Origin: Actinomycetes bacterium
GTDB taxonomy: Bacteria > Actinomycetota > Actinomycetes > Actinomycetales > Demequinaceae
NCBI GenBank assembly: GCA_023411615.1
Contig: JAEYOR010000071.1
Coordinates: 1-35,068, forward strand
Reading direction: 5' to 3'
Length of the DNA stretch: 35,068 nucleotides
Within the stretch, counting starts at the first letter, position 1, and every line of letters starts with the position of its first letter. The notes beneath the pieces are model-generated. The model did not search any database. It had not been told where the DNA came from and saw only the letters and a program-made list of their open reading frames with translations. The position numbers and the translations under genes are program-made. This document shows, one piece after another, positions 25,268-33,412 of the stretch.

Positions 25268-26464
25268 CTACTCGTGCTCCGGGAGCCGCGGCGCGCTCAA
25301 GCCAGCGTCACGTCCCATGAGCGCCGCACGCGTCACCGCAGTCGCGCCGTAGCGATTGCGCACCGCATCGAGCGCCGAGTCGATGCGCGAACTGTCTCGC
25401 AGATCGAAGTCAAACTGGGGCTGAACGGCATCCGCGCGAACGAGGCTCGAAAGCGAAACCCCGATGAGCGTGACGCCTCGACGTGAGATCTCAGGTGCCG
25501 CGCTCATGAGCAATGAGCGAGCAACGTCAAGCAACGCGTCGGTGCGGTCAGTGGGTGCGGTGAGCGTGCGCGAACGTGTCGCCTTTGTGAAGTCGCCAAA
25601 TCGCAGGCGCAAGACCACAGTGGAACAAGACGACCCACGCTCGCGGAGGCGCTTGGCGAGTGGGTCCATGATCTGCGTGACGATGAGCGCAAGCTCATCC
25701 ATGGTGCGGGGCCGATTGCCAAGAGCGCGTTGTGAGCCGATCGAGTGATGCCGCTTTGTCGCTTCAACGGGTCGCGGATCGCGAAGGCGCGCCAGTGCGT
25801 GCAGGTGGGCGCCGGCCGCCTTGCCCAAGAACCGCTCGGCCGTTACCGCTTCTAACTCCGCAAGTTGCCCCACCGTGTGAATCCCGCGTGTATGCAGTTT
25901 CTCGGCGGTGACCTTGCCCACGCCCCAGAGCCTTTCCACGGGAAGCGGGTGGAGGAAGGCCTCTTCGCGGTCCGGCTCTACAACAAGGAGCCCGTCGGGC
26001 TTGCTGACGGCACTTGCAATCTTCGCGAGGAACTTGGTCCGCGCGACGCCGATCGAGATTGCGAGTCCCACCTCGGCGCGCACCCGCTCGCGCAAGCGCA
26101 CTGCAATGTGTTCGGGGGTACCTGCAAGGCGACGCAAACCACCCACCTCGAGGAATGCCTCATCAATTGAGAGCCCTTCGACGTGCGGCGTCGTGTCATA
26201 GAAGATCGCGAACACGGCCCGACTTGCTGCGGAATACGCGTCCATTCGAGGCGGCACCACAACGGCCTCGGGACATAGGGCGCGCGCCTTTGCTGTGGGC
26301 ATTGCCGTGCGCACGCCACGGGCCTTCGCCTCGTAACTTGCCGCTGCCACCACACCGCCGCCAACGATGAGGGGCCGCCCCCGCAACGCCGGCGCATCGC
26401 GCTGTTCCACCGAGGCGTAGAACGCATCGAGGTCGGCATGGAGAACCGTCGCTTCGCCTCGCAC
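25268..26464 (-). CDS. dinB: DNA polymerase IV (Y-family)
   Basis: 398 aa. A translesion polymerase with palm motifs LHADLDAFYASVEQRD (about 8-23) and LSIDEAFLEVGG (about 98-109), and the helix-hairpin-helix region LWGVGKVTAEKLHTRGIHTV at about 184-203. A C-terminal little-finger domain follows, with a beta-clamp-binding-like peptide QPQFDFDL near residue 363. Start GTG at 26464. It is the first host gene right of the element, ending 71 bp from attR. No LexA-type box was confirmed upstream. Confidence 0.95.
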   Translation of the reverse strand: MRGEATVLHADLDAFYASVEQRDAPALRGRPLIVGGGVVAAASYEAKARGVRTAMPTAKARALCPEAVVVPPRMDAYSAASRAVFAIFYDTTPHVEGLSIDEAFLEVGGLRRLAGTPEHIAVRLRERVRAEVGLAISIGVARTKFLAKIASAVSKPDGLLVVEPDREEAFLHPLPVERLWGVGKVTAEKLHTRGIHTVGQLAELEAVTAERFLGKAAGAHLHALARLRDPRPVEATKRHHSIGSQRALGNRPRTMDELALIVTQIMDPLAKRLRERGSSCSTVVLRLRFGDFTKATRSRTLTAPTDRTDALLDVARSLLMSAAPEISRRGVTLIGVSLSSLVRADAVQPQFDFDLRDSSRIDSALDAVRNRYGATAVTRAALMGRDAGLSAPRLPEHE

Positions 26465-26556
26465 GCCACACCTCCTGCCGTCACACGCCTACGCGAGCAT
26501 CGTCCCACTGAGGGAGGACATAGGACACGGAGGAGGAGGTTCCGGCCGGCGCAGAG

Positions 26557-27786
26557 TTAAGCCTCCTGCCCAGTCCCCCAGTGCTCGATGACGTAGTCCA
26601 TGTCCTTGTCGCCGCGCCCGCTGAGGTTGACCAACACCGTCCCAGTGCCCATCTCACGCGCAGTGACCAAGGCATGCGCCACCGCGTGCGAACTTTCGAG
26701 CGCAGGGATGATGCCCTCCTTGCGGCTCAGGGCAAAGAACGCATCGCGGCACTCATCGTCGCTCGCCGTCACGTACCGCACGCGCCCCTCGTCCTTGAGG
26801 TAGGAGTGCTCGGGGCCGACGCCGGGGTAGTCAAGTCCGCTCGCGCACGAGTACACGGGCGAGGGGTTGCCGTCAGCGTCCTGCAGCAGGTAGCAGTTGA
26901 AGCCGTGGATGACGCCGGGCGTGCCGTACGTCATCGTCGCCGCATGCTCACCCACAGCGGTGCCACGGCCTAGCGGCTCCACACCGATGAGCTCAACTGG
27001 GTCATTCAAGAAGGCCGAGAAGATGCCGATCGCGTTCGAGCCTCCACCCACGCACGCCTCTACCACGTCCGGCAGGTTGCCCGTCATCTCAAGGAACTGT
27101 TCGCGGGCCTCGACGCCCACCACGTTCTGGAAATCGCGCACCATCATGGGGAACGGGTGCGGCCCCACCACCGACCCGATGCAGTAGATCGAGTTTTCGT
27201 AATCGGCAAGGTACGCCTCGAACGCTGAGTCCACCGCCTCCTTGAGCGTGCGCAACCCATGCGTGACGGGCACCACCGTCGCCCCGAGCAACTGCATGCG
27301 GCTCACGTTGGGGGCCTGCTTCTCGATGTCCACCTCACCCATGTGGATCTCGCACTCGAGCCCAAAATGAGCGGCAGCTGTCGCGAGCGCCACGCCGTGC
27401 TGGCCGGCGCCGGTCTCAGCAATGAGCTTCTTTTTGCCCATGTAGCGAGCGAGCAGGCCCTCCCCCATGCAGTGGTTGAGCTTGTGCGCCCCGGTGTGGT
27501 TGAGGTCCTCACGCTTGAGGTAGATCTGTGCCCCACCGTTCTCAAGTGACAGTGTGCGCGCGTGGTACACCGGCGTCGGCCGCCCTTGGAAGTGCGTGCG
27601 AATGTAGCGCAGCTCGTTGATGAAGGCAGCGTCGTTGCGAATCTGGTGATACGCCGTGGTGATCTCCGCGAACGGGCCCTCCAGCTGCGGCGGCAGGAAC
27701 TGCCCGCCATACGCGCCAAAGAATCCCCGCTCATCGGGAACACTCACGCGCCCATGACCGTGGCGCACCTCAGTTGACTCGCTCAT
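26557..27786 (-). CDS. trpB: Tryptophan synthase beta chain, without adjacent trpA
   Basis: 409 aa from the ATG at 27786, chosen because GAGG stands 8 bases upstream; the ORF itself extends four codons further. PLP-binding Lys102 lies in HTGAHKLNH. IAETGAGQHGVALATAAAHFG, YCIGSVVGPHPFPMM, VGGGSNAIG, and the C-terminal LVNLSGRGDKDMDYV are TrpB hallmarks. TrpB condenses indole and serine to tryptophan. There is no trpA or trpC next to it; the neighbours are dinB and an arsenic operon, so it is probably a second, stand-alone TrpB used for indole salvage. The HKLNHCMGEGLL form differs from the canonical HKTN/HKIN segment of trpAB-operon enzymes. Confidence 0.93.
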   Translation of the reverse strand: MSESTEVRHGHGRVSVPDERGFFGAYGGQFLPPQLEGPFAEITTAYHQIRNDAAFINELRYIRTHFQGRPTPVYHARTLSLENGGAQIYLKREDLNHTGAHKLNHCMGEGLLARYMGKKKLIAETGAGQHGVALATAAAHFGLECEIHMGEVDIEKQAPNVSRMQLLGATVVPVTHGLRTLKEAVDSAFEAYLADYENSIYCIGSVVGPHPFPMMVRDFQNVVGVEAREQFLEMTGNLPDVVEACVGGGSNAIGIFSAFLNDPVELIGVEPLGRGTAVGEHAATMTYGTPGVIHGFNCYLLQDADGNPSPVYSCASGLDYPGVGPEHSYLKDEGRVRYVTASDDECRDAFFALSRKEGIIPALESSHAVAHALVTAREMGTGTVLVNLSGRGDKDMDYVIEHWGTGQEA

Positions 27787-27884
27787 CACACACCTCATTG
27801 TGTTTGCTTGTACGGCGCGATGAGCCTATACCCGCCCGTGCGTACCGGAGCAGGACCCGCTTCCTCGCGTGCCCCGAGCGCAGC

Positions 27885-28289
27885 TCACACGCCAAGTGAA
27901 GCGATGAGCTCCTTGATGCGGGCTTTGATGTCGTCACGGATCGGGCGCACCGCGTCGATGCCCTGACCCGCCGGGTCGTCGAGCTTCCAGTCCTCGTACC
28001 GCTTGCCTGGGAAGTAGGGGCAGGCGTCGCCGCAGCCCATCGTGATGATGACGTCCGAGGTCTCCACGGTCTGCGTCGCAAGCACCTTGGGCTGCTCGCC
28101 CGCGATGTCGATGCCTAGCTCGCGCATCGCTTCAACCGCCACAGGGTTGATGTGCTCAGCTGGCATCGAGCCAGCGGAGCGGACCTCAACGCGATCTCCC
28201 GCAAGATGGCGCAGGAACCCAGCGGCCATTTGTGACCGGCCGGCGTTGTGCACGCACACAAAAAGGACGGAGGGCTTGGACGTGGTCAT
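27885..28289 (-). CDS. arsC: Arsenate reductase, low-MW phosphatase type
   Basis: 134 aa. The PTP-loop CVHNAGRS (Cys12, Arg18) is followed by a second cysteine pair in ITMGCGDACPYFPG (Cys86, Cys90) and RYEDWKLDDPAG with the family Asp-Pro. It reduces arsenate to arsenite; in actinobacteria either thioredoxin or mycothiol/mycoredoxin serves as electron donor. The start is ATG 28289, with GAGAG upstream; a TTG at 28304 in the same frame is less likely. It is third in the unit acr3, arsR-arsC, arsC, 11 bp after the fusion gene. Confidence 0.93.
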   Translation of the reverse strand: MTTSKPSVLFVCVHNAGRSQMAAGFLRHLAGDRVEVRSAGSMPAEHINPVAVEAMRELGIDIAGEQPKVLATQTVETSDVIITMGCGDACPYFPGKRYEDWKLDDPAGQGIDAVRPIRDDIKARIKELIASLGV

Positions 28290-28300
28290 ATGGGGTTCTC

Positions 28301-29305
28301 TCAATCGCTTCGGGCGAGGCTTGCAAGGAGTTCGTCAACGCGGGCGGCAAGGTCGGCGCGGATTGCGTCAACACCAGCGGCCGACGCGAGGGCTGGGTCC
28401 GCGACAGCCCAATCCTCGTAGCGGACCCCGGGAAGGACGGGACACACGTCTCCGCATCCCATCGTCACCACTACATCCGCCGCACGCACGGCGTCGTCGG
28501 TGAGGGGCTTGGGAAAGTGCGAACCGGCCGCTTGTGGTCCCTCGATCTCATCAAGGAGCGGCCGGACGTGAGGGTGCACTTCCGCGGCCGGTGACGATCC
28601 CGCCGAACGGGCCACCACCGCACCCTGAGCCCGCTCATTGAGCAGTGCGGCCGCCAACTGCGAACGCCCTGCGTTGTGGACGCACACGAACAACACGTGT
28701 GGCACACCGTCGCTGCGGTCGCGCGTGATGTCCTCAAGGCGCTGGCGAGCGAACCGTTCCGTGAGGGGGATGATCATCGACGTGGTCGTGGCCGAGCGCC
28801 GGAGCCCTGCATACGATTCGCGCACAATTGAGGCGACGAGATCCCGGCTCAACGCGGGATGACGCCCGGCGAGGTCCTCGGCCAGTCGCGTCAACCGCGC
28901 ATCCATCACCGCTGGGTCATCGGAAGCGACAGGGCTGATGGCTGGCGTCGGGGTGAGGGCTGCCGGGGCGAGTTCATCGAGCATGGCCTTCACCGCACCC
29001 GCCCGGGCGGGTTCGATCTGGTACCACACCCACGTGCCGCGTCTCTCGGCACGAACAAGACCCGAGTCCTTCAGCACCTTGAGGTGATGCGAGACCGTGG
29101 GTTGGGACACATCCGAGAGTGACGTCAGGTCGCACACACACGTCTCGCCACGCTCGTCCGTGGCGATCGCAGACAAAATGCGAAGGCGCAACGGGTCCGC
29201 GAGCGCGCGCATCAGCCCCGCAACCGATGCCGCAGCATCGTGGCTCATCGCCCGGCTGGTGCTCGGCGCGCAATTAGTGATCACCGCAGGCAGGGTTGTG
29301 CTCAT
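28301..29305 (-). CDS. ArsR-ArsC fusion: arsenic sensor plus arsenate reductase
   Basis: 334 aa. Residues 22-105 are an ArsR/SmtB winged helix (VAGLMRALADPLRLRILSAI, SQPTVSHHLKVLKDSGLV) with the metal-binding pair Cys56/Cys58 in ETCVCDLT. Residues about 135-195 resemble a three-helix domain that often precedes such phosphatases (LTRLAEDLAGRHPALSRDLV, TERFARQRLEDI). Residues 203-334 form a complete ArsC phosphatase-type domain with CVHNAGRS (Cys208, Arg214), MGCGDVCPVLPG and RYEDWAVADPA. The ATG at 29305 overlaps the acr3 stop (ATGA). It should repress the operon in the absence of As(III) and might couple reduction to sensing. Both halves look intact. Confidence 0.93.
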   Translation of the reverse strand: MSTTLPAVITNCAPSTSRAMSHDAAASVAGLMRALADPLRLRILSAIATDERGETCVCDLTSLSDVSQPTVSHHLKVLKDSGLVRAERRGTWVWYQIEPARAGAVKAMLDELAPAALTPTPAISPVASDDPAVMDARLTRLAEDLAGRHPALSRDLVASIVRESYAGLRRSATTTSMIIPLTERFARQRLEDITRDRSDGVPHVLFVCVHNAGRSQLAAALLNERAQGAVVARSAGSSPAAEVHPHVRPLLDEIEGPQAAGSHFPKPLTDDAVRAADVVVTMGCGDVCPVLPGVRYEDWAVADPALASAAGVDAIRADLAARVDELLASLARSD

Positions 29306-30408
29306 GTCGCGTTCACCGCCTGCTCCGGTTGCTCACGCGCAAAGGGATCGGTGTGGAACCACCTGCGAGCCAACCACAAAGACACGTAGACCAGGCCCAC
29401 CAGCACGGGCACCTCAATGAGCGGCCCCACCACCCCGGCCAGTGCTTGACCCGATGCCGCCCCAAAGGCGCCGATGGCTACGGCGATCGCAAGCTCGAAG
29501 TTGTTGCCGGCCGCTGTGAAGGCCATAGCCGTAGAGCGCGCATAGTCGAGGCCCAATGCCTTGCCAAGTCCCAGCCCGGCGAACCACATGAGCGCGAAGT
29601 ACACGAGGAGGGGCACCGCGATGCGGGCGACATCTCCCGGGCGGGACGTGATTGCGTCGCCTTGCAAGGCGAAGAGCAGCACGATGGTGAAGAGCAAGCC
29701 GTAGAGCGCCCAGGGACCGACGGCAGGGATGAAGGTTCCCTCGTACCACGCCCGGCCCTTGCGCCGTTCACCAATCCACCGTGACGCGAAGCCCGCGGCA
29801 AGCGGAATGCCAAGGAAGATCACCACATTGGTGGCGATCTGCCCCATTGATACGTCGAGGCCCTGAGTATCGAAGCCAAGCCAAGTGGGAAGGACGGTGA
29901 GGTAGAACCAGCCGAGCACGGAGAACATGACCACCTGGAACACCGAGTTGATGGCAACGAGTACGGCTGTCGCTTCGCGGTCACCGCACGCGAGGTCGTT
30001 CCAAATCACCACCATTGCGATGCAGCGGGCAAGACCCACAATGATGAGCCCCGTCCGGTATTCAGGCAGGTCCGCGAGGAAAACCCACGCAAGAGTGAAC
30101 ATGACGGCGGGCCCCACCACCCAGTTGAGCAGCAAAGACGACACGAGGAGTTTCTTATCGCCCGTGACGGCCGCAATTTTGTCGTAGCGCACCTTTGCAA
30201 GCACCGGATACATCATGACGAGGAGGCCGAGCGCGATAGGAAGAGAGATTCCGCCGATTTCCAAGCGCGCAAGGATGTCGGAGATCCCCGGGATAAAGCG
30301 GCCAAGGACAAGACCTGCGGCCATCGCCAGGCCAATCCACACTGGAAGCCACCGGTCGAGAGTGGACATCCGGGGAGCCGTCCGCGCGGGTGACGTCGAC
30401 ACGGTCAT
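29302..30408 (-). CDS. acr3: Arsenite efflux permease, ACR3 family
   Basis: 368 aa with about ten membrane segments. ACR3 landmarks: LDRWLPVWIGLAMAAGLVLG at the N-terminus, GLARCIAMVVIWNDLACGD with the essential membrane Cys, and AMAFTAAGNNFELAIAVAIG near residue 300, followed by EVPVLVGLVYVSLW. It exports arsenite using the proton motive force. The ATG at 30408 follows AAGGAGACTCCCT. First gene of the operon, with the operator/promoter directly upstream. Confidence 0.95.
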   Translation of the reverse strand: MTVSTSPARTAPRMSTLDRWLPVWIGLAMAAGLVLGRFIPGISDILARLEIGGISLPIALGLLVMMYPVLAKVRYDKIAAVTGDKKLLVSSLLLNWVVGPAVMFTLAWVFLADLPEYRTGLIIVGLARCIAMVVIWNDLACGDREATAVLVAINSVFQVVMFSVLGWFYLTVLPTWLGFDTQGLDVSMGQIATNVVIFLGIPLAAGFASRWIGERRKGRAWYEGTFIPAVGPWALYGLLFTIVLLFALQGDAITSRPGDVARIAVPLLVYFALMWFAGLGLGKALGLDYARSTAMAFTAAGNNFELAIAVAIGAFGAASGQALAGVVGPLIEVPVLVGLVYVSLWLARRWFHTDPFAREQPEQAVNAT

Positions 30409-30455
30409 AGGGAGTCTCCTTGGTTGCCGCTCGCCGGGTGACTGTTTCGAACCTT

Positions 30456-30488
30456 GTCTATATTGACACCCATCTAATCACAGCGCAA
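30456..30488 (-). promoter_or_regulatory. Putative ars promoter/operator
   Basis: In the 79-bp gap between the divergent acr3 and PfkB genes. On the minus strand, TATAGA (30463-30458) is a good -10 and TTGCGC (30488-30483) a fair -35 at 19-bp spacing. Around them two TAGA-containing half sites occur (TTAGATGG and ATATAGAC), resembling ArsR operator half sites. ArsR binding here is inference. Confidence 0.4.
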
Positions 30489-31531
30489 TGACGCCAGCCG
30501 CGCGCATGAGGCAAACCCCACGTAATGTGGACAAAGTGACCCCTACACGCCAGAGTGCCACCCCCGCCGCCCGCCCCGATCAGGACGGCCCGCGCATCTC
30601 CGTCCTCGCACCCTCACCTCAGGTGGTGGTGGAGATCACCTTCGACGCGACTGGCGACGGCAGTGATGACCATCCCACCATCCACATGCATCCGGGAGGA
30701 CAAGGGGCGTGGGTTGCGACGATGGCGGCCGCACTTGGCGCGCGCGTCACGCTTTGCGCCCCGTTGGGAGGAGAACTGGGGGAACCCCTGCGCCAACTGT
30801 TGAGCCTGGAAGGCATCACGGTGATGGCGGTTGGCATGGGCGCAGGCACCGGTGCCTCCGTTGTCGACCTGCGCAGTGGAGACAGGGTCACCGTCGCGGC
30901 CATGCACCCGCCGCCGCTTGACCGACACGAGCTCGACGACCTCTATGGGATGGCACTCGTTGACGCTCTCGAGTCCAAGGCCGCAGTGGTGACCGGTGTT
31001 GACCCGCCGTCGCTCGTACCCCCAGACTTCTTTGGTCGGCTTGTGGCCGACGTTCGAGCGGCTGGAGTGCCCGTCGTTGCGGACCTCTCGGGCGAGGCCG
31101 CTCTTGCCGCAATCGCGGAAGCCCCCACCGTCCTCAAGATGAGCCACGAGGAAGTTCTTGCGGTGGGCCTCGCCGATGCCGACCATCTCGACCCTCTGCG
31201 CGAGGCCGCCGAGACGCTCGTCAGCGGCGGCATCGAGGCCGTCGTCATCTCGCGCGCCGAGAAGCCCGCGCTCCTCGTCACGGCCGATGGCGCACGCCTC
31301 GTGTCAAGCCCCGCGATTCGACCCGTCGTCCACCATGGCGCCGGTGACTCGATGACGGCGGGCATCGCCGTGGGCCTTGGACGCGGTCTCAGCATTGAAG
31401 ACGCCATCCGGCTCGGCGCGGCCGCCGGCACCCTCAATGTAGCTCGCCGTGGTCTCGGTTCGGGGCGCCGCGAGCAGATCGAACGCTTTGCTGACCAGAT
31501 CGACATCGACGAGGCACCTCCGCACACCTGA
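30488..31531 (+). CDS. PfkB-family sugar or nucleoside kinase
   Basis: 347 aa. PfkB (ribokinase-like) fold: N-terminal PGGQGAWVATMAAALGARV at about 69-87 with the GG switch, and the C-terminal signature VHHGAGDSMTAGIAVGLGRG at about 281-300 with the catalytic Asp of GAGD. It resembles 1-phosphofructokinase/ribokinase relatives; the substrate is unknown. The first 35 residues are probably disordered or not translated: the ATG at 30488 has no RBS and a GTG at 30536 is a plausible alternative. 11 bp precede surE, so the kinase and the phosphatase are likely co-transcribed. Confidence 0.82.
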   Translation: MTPAARMRQTPRNVDKVTPTRQSATPAARPDQDGPRISVLAPSPQVVVEITFDATGDGSDDHPTIHMHPGGQGAWVATMAAALGARVTLCAPLGGELGEPLRQLLSLEGITVMAVGMGAGTGASVVDLRSGDRVTVAAMHPPPLDRHELDDLYGMALVDALESKAAVVTGVDPPSLVPPDFFGRLVADVRAAGVPVVADLSGEAALAAIAEAPTVLKMSHEEVLAVGLADADHLDPLREAAETLVSGGIEAVVISRAEKPALLVTADGARLVSSPAIRPVVHHGAGDSMTAGIAVGLGRGLSIEDAIRLGAAAGTLNVARRGLGSGRREQIERFADQIDIDEAPPHT

Positions 31532-31542
31532 AAGGAGCACCC

Positions 31543-32370
31543 ATGCACGCACTCATCACCAATGACGACGGCATCGCCTCCCCCGGGCTGACGATTCTGG
31601 CCGACGCTGCTCTCGCCGCAGGTTACGAGGTGACAGTGGTCGCTCCGCACCATGAGTATTCGGGTTCATCCGCCGCGCTGATGTCGCACGAGTCCGATGG
31701 CCAGCTCGTCTTTGTCGATGCCCGCCCACCGGCACTTGACCCGAGTGTGCGCGCGCTTGCCGTCAAGGCCGCACCGGGACTGATCGGCTTTGTCGCACAG
31801 GCAGGCGCTTTTGGATTCACTCCGGACCTCGTCCTGTCCGGCATCAACCTGGGTGCTAACACGGGTAGAGCGGTGCTCCACTCCGGCACCGTGGGCGCCG
31901 CTCTCTCCGCCGCCGCTCACGGCGTTCCCGCCATGGCAGTGTCCATTGCCTCTGCCGAGCCTCAGCATTGGGCCACCGCCCGTGTGGTGGTCGATGAGGC
32001 GATCACGTGGTTGACGGCGAACGACATTGGCGACCGCGTCCTCAATGTCAACGTGCCGGACGTTTCACGGGAACGTCTGCGCGGCATCCGGCCCGCCACT
32101 CTTGCGAGCTTTGGCGCCGTTCAGGCGCGCGTCAAAGAGGAGGGCGTTGGCTTCGTCAACCTCACGTACTCCGCCGTGGTCCCCGGGGAGGAACCCGACA
32201 CGGACCATCAGCTTCTCAGCCGGGGATGGGCCACCTGGACCGTCGTGCGCGCACCCGTCGCCGATCACCGCGGCATCGAACTGCCCCGCGTCGACTGGGC
32301 GTTCACGGCCGACGCTGGGGTTGAGATATCGGCAGGCACCGTCATGTCCGCGCAACAGCAAGAGGATTAA
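31543..32370 (+). CDS. surE: 5'/3'-nucleotidase SurE
   Basis: 275 aa. The N-terminal LITNDDGIASPGLTILADAA has the metal-binding Asp8-Asp9. VVAPHHEYSGSSAAL, LSGINLGANTG and HSGTVGAALSAAAHGVPAMA are the remaining SurE motifs. SurE dephosphorylates nucleoside monophosphates and can also act on short polyphosphate in some species. The ATG follows AAAGGAGCACCC. It ends in a 4-bp convergent overlap with the epimerase gene. Confidence 0.95.
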   Translation: MHALITNDDGIASPGLTILADAALAAGYEVTVVAPHHEYSGSSAALMSHESDGQLVFVDARPPALDPSVRALAVKAAPGLIGFVAQAGAFGFTPDLVLSGINLGANTGRAVLHSGTVGAALSAAAHGVPAMAVSIASAEPQHWATARVVVDEAITWLTANDIGDRVLNVNVPDVSRERLRGIRPATLASFGAVQARVKEEGVGFVNLTYSAVVPGEEPDTDHQLLSRGWATWTVVRAPVADHRGIELPRVDWAFTADAGVEISAGTVMSAQQQED

Positions 32371-33395
32371 CGCCGGCGCAGTGGGGGGCTTGCAGTCCCC
32401 GCACCATCGGCAATGCCGCGAACCACCTCAGCGACCGTTTCGAGCGCTGAATGCTCGGGCCGCCAATCAAGAACCTCGCGGGCTCGCTCCGTCGCCATGA
32501 GCGGCACATGTGCCGCCATATCGACCCAACCGGGAGACACGGGCACCAAGCGACTCGTCCACGCTGCCGAGACCGCAGCGCGCACAGCACCGCGCGGCAC
32601 CTCACGCCACCTGCCTCCAGCGAGAATCAACGCGATCTCCGCTCCCCCGAGCGAATCGTCGGCCGCAATGTTGATGGCGCCTCCCGGACGCTTCCGCACG
32701 GCAGCGAGATACGCGCGCGCCACGTCATCGGCATGCACCGCCTGGACACGCGTGGCGCTCGGCCATGGCACCAGCGGCAGGTGGCCATCAAGCAGCCGCG
32801 GTGGCACGAGCGCTCCAATGAAGTACCGCTGGATCTCCGAACCAACGTCGCGCTGGAAGATGAGGGCCGGGCGAAGTCGGGTGATGAGCGTCTCAGGATG
32901 CTCGCGTTCGTGGGCATCAAGAATGCGCTCGACCGCCGCCTTGTCCACGCTGTAATCGCTCGCGTCGATGCCACCAGTGGGCCAGCTTTCGTCGTGGAGC
33001 GATTCGTCCACTGCGGGCGAGTAAGCGCCAACGGATGATGCGACGACAACGTGGGGAACCTGCGCCGCGCGCGCAGCGGCCAGGACTCGCTCCATGCCGA
33101 GCACATTGGTACGCCGCAGCCGTTCTCGATCGTGGTTGGGCTGAACGGCCCACGAAAGGTGGACCACAGCGTCGGCCTCATCCATCGCAGCCGCAAGGAC
33201 GGTGACAACCCGCGCCTCGCTCGGCCCGCCCACGTCAAGGGAGAGCCACGTCGCGTGGTTGTAGGGCGGCGGGGGCGTGCGATGCGGCGCTCGGCGCACC
33301 ACGCCCACCACGTGGTCGATGTCCTCCGCATGCGCGACCTGCCGCAATATTGCCGTGCCCACATTGCCGCTTGCACCCGTGATGACGATCTTCAC
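32367..33395 (-). CDS. NAD-dependent epimerase/dehydratase (extended SDR)
   Basis: 342 aa. The N-terminal Rossmann motif VITGASGNVGTAIL has GxxGxxG. DAVVHLSWAV follows (about 85-94), and the catalytic Tyr-x-x-x-Lys appears as YSVDK near residue 150. The C-terminal half is variable and substrate-binding. It resembles the short sugar-nucleotide epimerase relatives of unknown substrate widespread in actinobacteria. The GTG start at 33395 is preceded by AAGGAGGGACGTGCC. No sugar biosynthesis genes lie nearby, so the substrate is unknown. Confidence 0.88.
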   Translation of the reverse strand: MKIVITGASGNVGTAILRQVAHAEDIDHVVGVVRRAPHRTPPPPYNHATWLSLDVGGPSEARVVTVLAAAMDEADAVVHLSWAVQPNHDRERLRRTNVLGMERVLAAARAAQVPHVVVASSVGAYSPAVDESLHDESWPTGGIDASDYSVDKAAVERILDAHEREHPETLITRLRPALIFQRDVGSEIQRYFIGALVPPRLLDGHLPLVPWPSATRVQAVHADDVARAYLAAVRKRPGGAINIAADDSLGGAEIALILAGGRWREVPRGAVRAAVSAAWTSRLVPVSPGWVDMAAHVPLMATERAREVLDWRPEHSALETVAEVVRGIADGAGTASPPLRRR

Positions 33396-33412
33396 GGCAC
33401 GTCCCTCCTTGC

